DNA of 64,000 nucleotides, from positions 71,514-135,513 of the forward strand of contig JASDRS010000026.1 of NCBI GenBank assembly GCA_041441915.1, in the 5' to 3' direction. The DNA is from UBA10365 sp041441915 (GTDB lineage: Bacteria; Pseudomonadota; Alphaproteobacteria; Rhodobacterales; Rhodobacteraceae). The notes under the pieces were generated by a model. It did no database searches. It saw only the letters and a program-made list of their open reading frames with translations, and had not been told where the DNA came from. Shown here one piece after another: positions 1-8,384 of this stretch (position 1 is its first letter; every line of letters starts with the position of its first letter). A program made the translations under genes and the position numbers.

Positions 1-692
1 TAAATGGTCATAAATCCTGGCGCTCGCGCATTTGGCGCAACCTGGATTCAGCGCGCACGGGAATGCTACCCTTTGCTTTTGAAAGCGGCATGGGGTTTGA
101 AGCCTATGTTGATTGGATCTTAGATGTACCTATGTATTTTGTTTATCGGGATGGAAAATATATCAATGCCTTGGGCCAATCTTTTCGCGAATTTTTAGTT
201 GGAAAATTGCCCGCACTTCCAGGCGAAGTACCAACGCTTTCTGATTGGGCTGACCACATGACCACGGTGTTCCCGGAAGTGCGGGTTAAAAAATATATCG
301 AAATGCGTGGCGCGGATGTGGGCGATCAGCCACATATAAATGCTTTGCCAGCCTTTTGGGTTGGGCTTATGTATAATTCAGTTGCTCTTGATGCGGCGTG
401 GGACTTGGTGAAGAGCTTTGACAGCGCTGCTCGCGAAGCCTTGCGCGTAGCGGCAAGCGTTCACGGCCTAGATGCAGAAGTAGAAGGCGTGAGAATAATT
501 GATTTGGCGCGTGCAGCCCTTACTTTGTCGCATGCAGGTCTTGCCGAGCGCGGCTTCGGGGAGGAGATCTACCTGGCTCCTCTTATGAAGAATATAGCCA
601 CTAAAACCACGCAAGCTGATCGTTGGTTGGCGCTTTACAACGGAGAATGGGGTGGTGATTTGAGTAAAATTTATAGCGCTGCCATCCTTTAA
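1..692 (+). CDS. gshA: Glutamate-cysteine ligase, C-terminal part (cut by window edge)
   Basis: Glutamate-cysteine ligase joins L-glutamate and L-cysteine using ATP, the first step of glutathione synthesis in the cytosol. The frame is open from the left edge (whole codons from base 3), so the start lies outside the window; about 229 residues are visible, roughly the second half of the plant/alphaproteobacterial class. Recognisable parts are RTGMLPFAFE, the YIEMRGAD segment and PAFWVGLMY, all typical of this family. The gene converges on plsY, with one base between the two stop codons. Family assignment is by remembered motifs, not a search. Confidence 0.82.
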   Translation, partial: NGHKSWRSRIWRNLDSARTGMLPFAFESGMGFEAYVDWILDVPMYFVYRDGKYINALGQSFREFLVGKLPALPGEVPTLSDWADHMTTVFPEVRVKKYIEMRGADVGDQPHINALPAFWVGLMYNSVALDAAWDLVKSFDSAAREALRVAASVHGLDAEVEGVRIIDLARAALTLSHAGLAERGFGEEIYLAPLMKNIATKTTQADRWLALYNGEWGGDLSKIYSAAIL

Positions 693-693
693 T

Positions 694-1308
694 CTAGCCC
701 TTTGGGCGCTTCTTGAATTTTGGTTCAGTGCCCGCTAAAAGCCGCTTTATATTGTCGCTGTGGCGCCATAAAATAAGGGCAGCGAGTAGCAAGGCGAGCA
801 TCATCATGTGCTCGTAGCCGAGGAAAATCATCCATGCCGCCGTACTCAGCGCACTGATTAGTGCTGCAAGCGACGACGTCTGAAAGATTGCAAAAGTTAT
901 CATCCAAGTTGTGCAGGTGGCCAAACCTACAGGCCAAGCTAAAACCAACAGTGTTCCCACGAATGTAGCCACTCCTTTGCCGCCACGAAATTTTAGCCAT
1001 ACGGGGAACAAATGCCCTAAAAAGACTGCAAGCGCAGCAATTTGTGTGGCGTCATTTGGTCCAAAATTGTGAGAAATAGCTACGGCGATTCCGCCCTTTC
1101 CCGCATCAAGCAGCAATGTGGCCAAAGCCGCAGGCCTATTTCCGGTGCGTAACACATTTGTGGCCCCAATGTTTCCTGACCCTATTTTGCGCAAATCGCC
1201 TAAACCAAGCGCGCGCGTGATCACAATACCAAAGGGCACGGATCCCAAGAGATAAGCGCCCAGCGCAACCAGCGTTAAAACCGAGATAGGTGAGGCGAAC
1301 TCTGGCAT
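694..1308 (-). CDS. plsY: Acyl-phosphate:glycerol-3-phosphate acyltransferase PlsY
   Basis: PlsY transfers the acyl group of acyl-phosphate to glycerol-3-phosphate, making lysophosphatidic acid, the first step of phospholipid synthesis at the inner membrane. The 204 residues are the usual length. Diagnostic loops are visible: GSVPFG near residue 22, GSGNIGATNVLRTG near 43-56 (substrate binding) and GGKGVATFVGTL near 108-119, separated by hydrophobic membrane segments. It is the last gene of a pyrB-pyrX-plsY run, starting 3 bases after the pyrX stop, so it is very probably cotranscribed with the pyrimidine genes. Confidence 0.93.
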   Translation of the reverse strand: MPEFASPISVLTLVALGAYLLGSVPFGIVITRALGLGDLRKIGSGNIGATNVLRTGNRPAALATLLLDAGKGGIAVAISHNFGPNDATQIAALAVFLGHLFPVWLKFRGGKGVATFVGTLLVLAWPVGLATCTTWMITFAIFQTSSLAALISALSTAAWMIFLGYEHMMMLALLLAALILWRHSDNIKRLLAGTEPKFKKRPKG

Positions 1309-1311
1309 GAT

Positions 1312-2586
1312 TTAGCCTTTGTAATTGAAAACTTGTACACCTTCGACAAAGGTTGCTAAAACGCGACCTTCCATTCTTTGGCCATCAAATGGCGTATTTT
1401 TTGACTTTGATAAAAGGTTTGTGCGATCAAGCAAATAAGGCGCGTTAGGGTCAAATACCACCAGATCTGCAGGCGCGCCAACACTTAGGCACCCCTGTTC
1501 TAATCCCAATCGCTTAGCCGGATTAAGCGCCATCGCGCGCCACAATTGCTCTAAACTCAGCTCACCTGCATGATAAAGTCTCATGGCCGCAGGTAAAAGC
1601 GTTTGCAAACCCACAGCCCCACTTGCCGCCTGTTCAAAGGGCAGGCGCTTTGACTCCTCATCCGCAGGGGTGTGGAATGATCCTATGATATCAATTACAC
1701 CATCGGCCACCGCTTTTACTAACGCCAGACGGTCGTCTTCGCTGCGAAGCGGAGGGGTGAATTTAAAGAAGGTCCGGTAATCGCCCACATCCAGTTCATT
1801 GAGTGTTAGATGGTGAATGGAAACCCCTGCTGTTACATCAAGCCCCACCGATTTGGCTCGCATTAAGGAGGGCAAAGACAAAGCACTGGTAATCTGGTCG
1901 GCATGATAGCGAGCGCGTGTCATTTCTACCAAGGCCAAGTCGCGTTCAAGGCCCATGCGCTCTGCCATTGAATGCACCATCGGCAAACCACGCAATGAGC
2001 CAAATTTCCCTGAGGTCACCGCCGCCCCCGCAGAAAGGCATGGGTCTTGCGGATGACCAATCACCAAAGCCCCTAATGAGCGCGCATAAGTTAAAGCACG
2101 TGATAGAACCTTATTGTCTTGAACCACAAGATCGCCATCATAAAAAGCCAAGGCCCCCACATCAGACAAAAAGCCGATTTCAGTCATTTCTTGCCCCGCA
2201 CGCCCTTTGGTTAGTGCGGCAAGGTGATGGATGCGCACTTTTGCTGAATCTTTGGCTCGGCGGGTGACAAATTCTAAGATTTCGGGCGTATCAATGGCGG
2301 GGCTGGTGTCAGGGCGCGCGATCAGGGTGGTCACGCCACCCGCCGCTGCGGCCGCACTGGCCGAGCGAAAAGATTCGCGGTGCCTCTCGCCAGGTTCGCC
2401 CACTTTAACGCCCAGATCAACCAATCCAGGTGCCAAGCACTTACCTCCCAAATCGCGCAGATCAGCGCCTTTGGGGGCAGCTTCGTCGCGAGCAATAATG
2501 CGGCCATTTTTTACTGTCAGGCTGCCCAGTCCCGATGTCTGCGTTTTGGGGTCAATCAAGCGGGCATTGAAGAAATGTAAGATCAT
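1312..2586 (-). CDS. pyrX: Dihydroorotase-like protein PyrX (probably non-catalytic)
   Basis: A 424-residue amidohydrolase-fold protein of the dihydroorotase family. The start at 2586 overlaps the pyrB stop as ATGA; a longer frame to 2652 lies inside pyrB and is unlikely. The family alignment is clear (LAPGLVDLGVKVGEPG, FKFTPPLRSEDDR, GAVGLQTLLP), but catalytic positions are lost. The usual HxH zinc pair after PGxxD reads G-x-K here, and the usual TDHAPH near the C-terminus reads GSFHTP. Non-catalytic homologues like this (PyrX or PyrC') are known as structural partners of aspartate carbamoyltransferase, which fits the overlap with pyrB. It is often annotated simply as pyrC. Confidence 0.85.
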   Translation of the reverse strand: MILHFFNARLIDPKTQTSGLGSLTVKNGRIIARDEAAPKGADLRDLGGKCLAPGLVDLGVKVGEPGERHRESFRSASAAAAAGGVTTLIARPDTSPAIDTPEILEFVTRRAKDSAKVRIHHLAALTKGRAGQEMTEIGFLSDVGALAFYDGDLVVQDNKVLSRALTYARSLGALVIGHPQDPCLSAGAAVTSGKFGSLRGLPMVHSMAERMGLERDLALVEMTRARYHADQITSALSLPSLMRAKSVGLDVTAGVSIHHLTLNELDVGDYRTFFKFTPPLRSEDDRLALVKAVADGVIDIIGSFHTPADEESKRLPFEQAASGAVGLQTLLPAAMRLYHAGELSLEQLWRAMALNPAKRLGLEQGCLSVGAPADLVVFDPNAPYLLDRTNLLSKSKNTPFDGQRMEGRVLATFVEGVQVFNYKG

Positions 2587-3545
2587 GCCATCACCTCGAC
2601 TGCAGCGCGGCCCCGTTCGGCGCGTAAGTTGCGCGCCAAAAGATCCATGCATGCCATGCGCACGGCAACGCCCATTTCGACCTGATCTTGAATGACTGAT
2701 CGGTTAATGTCATCGGCCAGTTCGCCATCAATTTCCACACCACGGTTCATCGGGCCTGGATGCATGACGATCGCATCTGTTTTGGCATAGGCCAGCTTTT
2801 TGGCATCAAGGCCGTAGCGGTAATAATATTCGCGCTCAGACGGAATGAAGCCCCCGTCCATACGCTCTTTTTGTAAGCGTAGCATCATCACTACATCGGC
2901 TCCTTCTAGTCCCACGCGCATATCGTCAAATACTTCGCAGCCAAATTCATTCACGTCCGTGGGCATCAAGGTAGACGGGCCGATCAGGCGAATACGGTTT
3001 TCCATCTTACCCAGCAAAATGAGGTTGGAGCGCGCTACGCGGCTGTGGGAAATATCGCCGCAAATTGCCACGGTCAGGCGGTTGATCCGCCCCTTTTCGC
3101 GCCGAATGGTCAAAGCATCTAAGAGCGCTTGGGTTGGATGTTCATGAGTGCCATCACCGGCGTTTAAAACCGAGCAATTTACCTTGTCAGCCAACAGATT
3201 GACGGCCCCTGATGCTCCGTGGCGCACCACCAGCAAATCAGGATGCATGGCATTGAGCGTCATCGCTGTATCCAGCAGCGTTTCGCCTTTTTTGACGGAA
3301 GATTGTGTTGTCGCCATATTCATCACATCTGCGCCGAGCCGTTTGCCAGCAAGTTCAAAACTGGCTTGCGTTCGGGTCGAGGATTCGAAAAACATATTTA
3401 TCTGTGTCATGCCCGCTAACACGTCAGATTGCTTGACTGTCCGGCGATTCAAATCCACATATCGATCCGACAAATCCAGAACGGTGCTGATCTCATCGGG
3501 GGTCAGATGTTCGATGCCAAGCAAATGGCGGGCTCGAAAGGTCAT
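2583..3545 (-). CDS. pyrB: Aspartate carbamoyltransferase catalytic subunit
   Basis: Condenses carbamoyl phosphate with aspartate to N-carbamoylaspartate, the second step of UMP synthesis. Visible motifs are FFESSTRTQASFE (carbamoyl-phosphate site), HEHPTQALLD and MHPGPMNRGVEI (aspartate side). I chose the start at 3545 (MTFRARHLLGIEHL), which gives 320 residues and has GAGG about 8 bases upstream; an in-frame start at 3647 would add 34 residues that do not look like the family. It is the first gene of the operon with pyrX (4-base overlap) and plsY, and is divergent from the uracil-DNA glycosylase-like gene. Confidence 0.95.
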   Translation of the reverse strand: MTFRARHLLGIEHLTPDEISTVLDLSDRYVDLNRRTVKQSDVLAGMTQINMFFESSTRTQASFELAGKRLGADVMNMATTQSSVKKGETLLDTAMTLNAMHPDLLVVRHGASGAVNLLADKVNCSVLNAGDGTHEHPTQALLDALTIRREKGRINRLTVAICGDISHSRVARSNLILLGKMENRIRLIGPSTLMPTDVNEFGCEVFDDMRVGLEGADVVMMLRLQKERMDGGFIPSEREYYYRYGLDAKKLAYAKTDAIVMHPGPMNRGVEIDGELADDINRSVIQDQVEMGVAVRMACMDLLARNLRAERGRAAVEVMA

Positions 3546-3672
3546 TTGGGCCTCGCTTGCAAAAGTTAAGTTCTTATAAGAACAGCGCGCGGTTGTCACA
3601 AGTGCCAAGTGGGCTTGGGACACCTCGTGCATCTTTAATGGCGTCACTCAGAGAATTGGTTTATGAAAACTT

Positions 3673-4533
3673 ATGGATATTGATATTGACCAGCAGACTG
3701 CAGTCGCTGTTTTGGCGTGGCAAATTGACCTTGGCGTGAGTGAGGCTATCGGTGATCAGCCGATCAATCGTTATAACTTGGGGCAAAAACCAATTGTCAG
3801 TTTGGCGGTCGAGCCACCGCAGGCCAAGCCAACGGCACCTGCGCTGCCTGGCGTGCCAATCGTTGCGACAGCTGCCAATAAGCTTGTGCAGGCCAGCGCT
3901 GCGCAAGAAGATGCAATAAAGGTCGCGCAAGCCTTTGCTTTGGCCCAAGTACAGATTTTGGCGGACCGTGCAACCTCGGTTGAGGCTTTACACGCCGCAA
4001 TCTTGGGCTTTGAGGATTGTGAACTTAAGCGTGGCGCCAGATCAACTCTGTTTTCCGATGGAATTTTTGGAGCCCGAGTAATGGTTGTCGTCCAACCTCC
4101 AACCCGCGCTGAAGAGGCGCAAAACCGCCCCTTAGTTGATGCAGAAGGTTTGCTTTTTGAGCGTATGTTTGATGCTATCGGTTTAAGTCGCACCGCGTCG
4201 GATCCCAGTCAGGGCCTCTATATTTGTCCTGCATTGCCTTGGCGCACGCCTCAAGACAGGGCCCCATTGCCCCAGGAATTAGCCCTTTTGGCCCCGTTTT
4301 TGGTGCGCCATATTGCGCTGGCAAAGCCACAAGTTCTGGTGGCATTGGGCCATGTACCCTGCCAGATGCTGCTTGGTCAGAGCAATGTTTCGCAACTGCG
4401 TGGAAAGTTTACCAGCTTCAATTCGTTATCAGTTTTACCGATGCTCCATCCTGCACAATTATTGCGCAATCCTGTTTTAAAACGGGACAGTTGGGCCGAT
4501 TTATTGGCATTAAAGGCGGCTCTAAGTGTTTAA
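3673..4533 (+). CDS. Uracil-DNA glycosylase-like protein, degenerate motifs
   Basis: A 286-residue member of the uracil-DNA glycosylase superfamily, closest to the family 4-like proteins of alphaproteobacteria. The N-terminal 90 residues are low complexity (Pro/Ala), as is common in this group. The core is recognisable from FEDCELKRGARSTLFSDG, LVALGHVPCQMLLG and the C-terminal PMLHPAQLLRNPVLKRDSW. The first active-site motif, normally close to GEAPG...E..GRPFVG, reads VVQPPTRAEEAQNRPLVD. The segment normally like TNVLFWRPPGNR reads CPALPWRTPQDR, and a cysteine usually present in the following helix is absent. It may have altered or no glycosylase activity. It converges on the next gene with a 12-base gap. 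Confidence 0.7.
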   Translation: MDIDIDQQTAVAVLAWQIDLGVSEAIGDQPINRYNLGQKPIVSLAVEPPQAKPTAPALPGVPIVATAANKLVQASAAQEDAIKVAQAFALAQVQILADRATSVEALHAAILGFEDCELKRGARSTLFSDGIFGARVMVVVQPPTRAEEAQNRPLVDAEGLLFERMFDAIGLSRTASDPSQGLYICPALPWRTPQDRAPLPQELALLAPFLVRHIALAKPQVLVALGHVPCQMLLGQSNVSQLRGKFTSFNSLSVLPMLHPAQLLRNPVLKRDSWADLLALKAALSV

Positions 4534-4545
4534 TTTAGGTAACTT

Positions 4546-5361
4546 TTAACCCGCAGGGCAGCCAATAATTTCGACAGCCTGGTCTTGGGTGATCACCGTT
4601 AATCGTAGGGTTGTACGGTTTATAAAAAAAGCCTGTTCTGTGGGGAAAATCTGGTTCACTGCCGCTAAATTGTTACCTGTTTGGGTCAGTGCTGCATCTG
4701 ACACCCAAGCCGGTTGATCTGTCTCAATGGCTAAAGCCATTACCTCGCCTTGCAGGGGTGAGTTGAGCCGAGTTTTTATTTCCATCCCGCCTGAAATAGA
4801 AAAAAAGCTGCAAGAAATTTGATTTAGGCTTGATGCCAAGATTGATTTTGGTTGGTCTGCGAGGGCCAACACAATGGCCTTGGAATGCGCTGCGCCTAGG
4901 TTGGGGGGCAGGGTTTCGCGTAAGATCAAATGCGCAGGCAGGCAAATATCGTGACACACGCCAAGATCAATATTCGCCTTTATTTCAATGGCTTTACTTG
5001 GGTCAATTGGAGTGAATGTGAAAGGCAGGGTCACGGCATCCTTATAGCCTATACTTTGCATACTCTGTAGTTCAAATACTTGGGGCCGTGGCCAATGCAC
5101 TTCGACTGCCTTCAGATTGATGGAGCTAGCCCAGTTGAACTGTGCAGGTATTCCTGCTTCGCCAGGTGCGCGCCAATAGGTTTTCCACCCTTTCGCAAGC
5201 TCTAGTTTTAACCCCGAAATATGCGTGCCCACATCGGTGCGCCATCCGGTCACAAAATGCGCGCTTAGCACGTCATCTTGATCTTCGGCCCAAAGTGGGC
5301 TGATGCTAGTGATCAACAGCAAGGCAGAGGCCGTAAACAGGGGGAGAAAGAAGCGTTTCAT
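4546..5361 (-). CDS. Periplasmic DsbD N-terminal-domain protein
   Basis: A 271-residue secreted protein: a basic start (MKRFFLP), a hydrophobic stretch and an Ala-Glu junction (PLWAEDQ) near residue 25 form a clear signal peptide. The rest resembles the N-terminal immunoglobulin-like domain of the thiol:disulfide interchange protein DsbD, with WRTD, GWKTYWRAPGEAGIP and a CxxxC pair in GVCHDICLPA near residues 142-146. The membrane and thioredoxin domains of full DsbD are absent, so it probably receives electrons from a separate CcdA-like partner not seen here. Start chosen at 5361, next to an AGGAAAGG ribosome site. Divergent from yqgE. Confidence 0.75.
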   Translation of the reverse strand: MKRFFLPLFTASALLLITSISPLWAEDQDDVLSAHFVTGWRTDVGTHISGLKLELAKGWKTYWRAPGEAGIPAQFNWASSINLKAVEVHWPRPQVFELQSMQSIGYKDAVTLPFTFTPIDPSKAIEIKANIDLGVCHDICLPAHLILRETLPPNLGAAHSKAIVLALADQPKSILASSLNQISCSFFSISGGMEIKTRLNSPLQGEVMALAIETDQPAWVSDAALTQTGNNLAAVNQIFPTEQAFFINRTTLRLTVITQDQAVEIIGCPAG

Positions 5362-5463
5362 CCTTTCCTTATAAACATGGGTACAAAAATCGAAAGTCAC
5401 AATTTATTTAGCACCCCTTGAGCAAAAGCTTGCAACGCGCAATAATAAGGAGAGGAGTGTGAC

Positions 5464-6021
5464 ATGGATCTGCGCGGAAGCCTTCTTGTTGCGATGCCAA
5501 GTATGGCCGACCCACGGTTTGAAAAGACCGTTGTGTTGGTTTGTTCGCATTCCGAAGACGGCACTATGGGGCTTGTGCTGAACCGGCCCTCGTCGCAACT
5601 GAAATTTAAAACATTACTTGAACAGCTTAAAATATCGTCTGGCCCTAATACCCGCGAGATTATAGTACATATTGGGGGGCCGGTAGAGCGTGGGCGTGGG
5701 TTTGTGTTGCATTCGCCTGATTATCAGGCAGGCACGGGCGACACGGTCACGTTGCCCGGCGGCTATTCCATGACTGCCACCCTTGATGTGATCGAAGCCT
5801 TGGCCGTGGGTGAGGGGCCGAAAGAGTTGATGTTTGCGCTTGGCTATGCGGGCTGGGCCGCTGGGCAAATCGAAGCTGAAATTTCCAGCAATGATTGGCT
5901 GACCTGTTCGGCATGCGATGACATAGTGTTTGGCGAAAATGATTCACGAAAGTGGATCATGGCTCTAGAATATATGGGGATTAATCCCCTTATGCTGTCA
6001 GCCACCTCAGGTCGCGCCTAG
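5464..6021 (+). CDS. yqgE: YqgE/AlgH family protein (UPF0301)
   Basis: A 185-residue cytosolic protein of the YqgE/AlgH family, whose biochemical role is unsettled. Family signs are MPSMADPRFEKTVV near the start, GTMGLVLNRPS, HIGGPVERGRGFVLH and FALGYAGWAAGQIEAEI. A good GGAGAGGA ribosome site lies about 7 bases upstream. It is divergent from the DsbD-like gene and converges on the aldehyde dehydrogenase gene. Nothing unusual is seen. Confidence 0.92.
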   Translation: MDLRGSLLVAMPSMADPRFEKTVVLVCSHSEDGTMGLVLNRPSSQLKFKTLLEQLKISSGPNTREIIVHIGGPVERGRGFVLHSPDYQAGTGDTVTLPGGYSMTATLDVIEALAVGEGPKELMFALGYAGWAAGQIEAEISSNDWLTCSACDDIVFGENDSRKWIMALEYMGINPLMLSATSGRA

Positions 6022-6035
6022 ATTATACGCGTTCG

Positions 6036-8381
6036 TTATTCGCCGTAAGGTACCCAGATGGTTTTCACCTCAGTTGCGGCTTCTAAAAAGTGGCGGCCTT
6101 CGCTTTTGGGGTCAAACCAGTCTTTTGCTTTGCCATGATTGACCCATGTACGCTTTAGATTACCTGCGGCCAAACGTTCAATTTCGGCCGATAACCCTTT
6201 CGAGGAAAAGCTCCAAACAGCATCAACATCCATATGGCCCGCCAAAACAGGAGCAAGTTCGAGATGAGCGCCGGTCACAATATTCACTACGCCTGCAGGC
6301 AGGTCGGATGTGTCAAATACTTGATAAAGATCGGTTGCGGCCAAAGGATAGGCTTCTGACGGAACCAAAACTGTGCGGTTGCCCATGGCGATGATGGGGG
6401 CCATCAGCGAAACTAGGCCCAAAAGCGGCGCCTCGTCGGGGCAAATGGCCCCAATCACACCGCAAGGCACATTCATCGCCATGGCCACACCGCGCAAAGG
6501 CACCGATTTCACTGTGCCGTCAAATTTATCAGCGAAGGCCGCATAATAAAACAGCCTTGAAATGGCTTGCTCGACTTCGTTTTTGCCGGACTTCCCAGTC
6601 AGATTTTTCAGGCGCGCGGCAAATTCATCAGTCCGTGCCGACATATTTTCGCCTATATAGTAAAGAATCTGGGCTCGCTGATGCGCGGTTGTGTTCGCCC
6701 AGCTTGTGGCTGCTTGGGCAGCTTCAACACTATTGCGGATATCTTTGCGGTTGCCCAGGCTCACATGGCCCAAAAGTTGACCCGTTTGCGACCATATTGC
6801 TGAAGAATAGCCACCATCGGGCCGTACTTGCTTGCCACCTATGTAAAGTTTAGCAGTGCGGTCAATGCCGCTGACTTGTGGACTTGTGGGCTCTCTGACG
6901 GGGTTGGCCGGCTTTAGTAGCGCATTGCTTTGGCCTTTGGGCTTTAGATAGGCGCGCAGGCCCTCCCATCCGCCTTCGCGGCCAAAGCCGCTTTCGCCGA
7001 CGCCGCCAAATCCTGCGGCCGCGTCAAACATATTGGTTCCATTCACCCAAACCACGCCTGCGCGTAGTTTTGGGGCAACCTCGAGCGTCAGATTGATCGA
7101 TTCACTCCAGACCGAGGCGGCAAGCCCATAGCGGCTGTTGTTGGCTAAAGTTACAGCTTCTGAGGGTGTTCGAAATGTCGTGGCGACCAAGACAGGGCCA
7201 AATATTTCTTCCTGCATCAGAGACGAAGCGCTGTTCAACCCTGTAATCAAAGTTGGGGGATAATAGCAACCTTCGGGTAGGACACATTTAGCCACGTAGG
7301 TTTCGCCATCTTTATTCGCGTCAACCATAGCTGTGATATTAGCTTTTTGCACAGGGTCAATGATCGCACCCATATCAATACATTTGTCTAAAGGATTGCC
7401 CAAACGCAATCCGTCCATCCGCGCACGAAGTTTGGTGTAAAAACGCTCGGCTAGGCCTTCTTGCACCAAAAGCCGTGAACCAGCACAGCACACTTGGCCT
7501 TGATTAAACCAGATTGCATCGACTAGCCCCTCAACGGCGCTGTCAACATCGGCATCTTCAAAAACGATAAAGGGCGATTTCCCGCCCAGCTCTAAGGTAA
7601 GAGCTTTTCCGCTTCCTGCGGTGGCTTCCCGAATCTTGCGGCCCACTTCGGTTGAGCCAGTAAAAGCCACTTTATCTATGCCTGCATGATCTACCAGGGC
7701 CGCACCTGTAGCGCCGTCACCCGTTACGATATTGACTACGCCTTTTGGAAGGCCAGCTTCGCAGCTGATTTTGGCAAATAAGAGTGCGGTAAGCGGTGTA
7801 TATTCAGCCGGTTTCAACACGATCGTATTGCCTGCAGCCAAGGCTGGGGCCACTTTCCAAGCCAGCATCAACAGGGGGAAGTTCCAAGGAATAACCGCTC
7901 CGCAAACGCCCAAGGGTTCAAGATCGGGTGCTTCGGTTGGCAAAAGCTGTGCCAGTCCAGCGTGGTAATAGAAATGCCGCGCAACCAAAGGAACGTCGAT
8001 ATCGCGGGTTTCCCGGATGGGTTTTCCATTGTCGAGTGTTTCAAGCACGGCAAAAAGCCGTGCGTGTTTTTGTACCAAGCGCGCCAAAGCATAAAGATAT
8101 TGAGCGCGTGCATGGTGCGGCAAGGCCGCCCACGGACCTTGGGCACGCCGTGCAGCGGCAATGGCTTTATGGATGTCTTGCATATTGGCTTGGGTCACAT
8201 CGGCTAGATGCTCACCACTTGCTGGGTTTTTGGTAGCAAAACAGGTGCCAGGCTTGGAAAACTTTCCATCGATAAAGCAGCCAAAGCGGCCTTGATGACT
8301 GGCGAGAAAACCGTGGGCTTCGGTGGCACTTTCAAGTGCGGGCCCATAGCTTAGATCGTTAAAAATATCCCGTATACTCAT
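6036..8381 (-). CDS. Tandem aldehyde dehydrogenase (two ALDH domains)
   Basis: 781 residues, far longer than a single aldehyde dehydrogenase (about 480-500). The first domain is complete: NFPLLMLAWK, FTGSTEVGR, the catalytic glutamate in LELGGKSPF and the catalytic cysteine in GQVCCAGSR (first Cys at residue 298). After about residue 500 a second, shorter ALDH-like half begins (LYIGGKQV, GVIGAICPDEAPLLGLVS, PAGVVNIVTGAHLE) with no recognisable catalytic cysteine motif. It starts 3 bases after the deoC stop on the same strand. This suggests it oxidises the acetaldehyde (or a related aldehyde) released from deoxyribose-5-phosphate; the coupling is inferred from gene order only. Confidence 0.88.
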   Translation of the reverse strand: MSIRDIFNDLSYGPALESATEAHGFLASHQGRFGCFIDGKFSKPGTCFATKNPASGEHLADVTQANMQDIHKAIAAARRAQGPWAALPHHARAQYLYALARLVQKHARLFAVLETLDNGKPIRETRDIDVPLVARHFYYHAGLAQLLPTEAPDLEPLGVCGAVIPWNFPLLMLAWKVAPALAAGNTIVLKPAEYTPLTALLFAKISCEAGLPKGVVNIVTGDGATGAALVDHAGIDKVAFTGSTEVGRKIREATAGSGKALTLELGGKSPFIVFEDADVDSAVEGLVDAIWFNQGQVCCAGSRLLVQEGLAERFYTKLRARMDGLRLGNPLDKCIDMGAIIDPVQKANITAMVDANKDGETYVAKCVLPEGCYYPPTLITGLNSASSLMQEEIFGPVLVATTFRTPSEAVTLANNSRYGLAASVWSESINLTLEVAPKLRAGVVWVNGTNMFDAAAGFGGVGESGFGREGGWEGLRAYLKPKGQSNALLKPANPVREPTSPQVSGIDRTAKLYIGGKQVRPDGGYSSAIWSQTGQLLGHVSLGNRKDIRNSVEAAQAATSWANTTAHQRAQILYYIGENMSARTDEFAARLKNLTGKSGKNEVEQAISRLFYYAAFADKFDGTVKSVPLRGVAMAMNVPCGVIGAICPDEAPLLGLVSLMAPIIAMGNRTVLVPSEAYPLAATDLYQVFDTSDLPAGVVNIVTGAHLELAPVLAGHMDVDAVWSFSSKGLSAEIERLAAGNLKRTWVNHGKAKDWFDPKSEGRHFLEAATEVKTIWVPYGE

Positions 8382-8384
8382 GAC

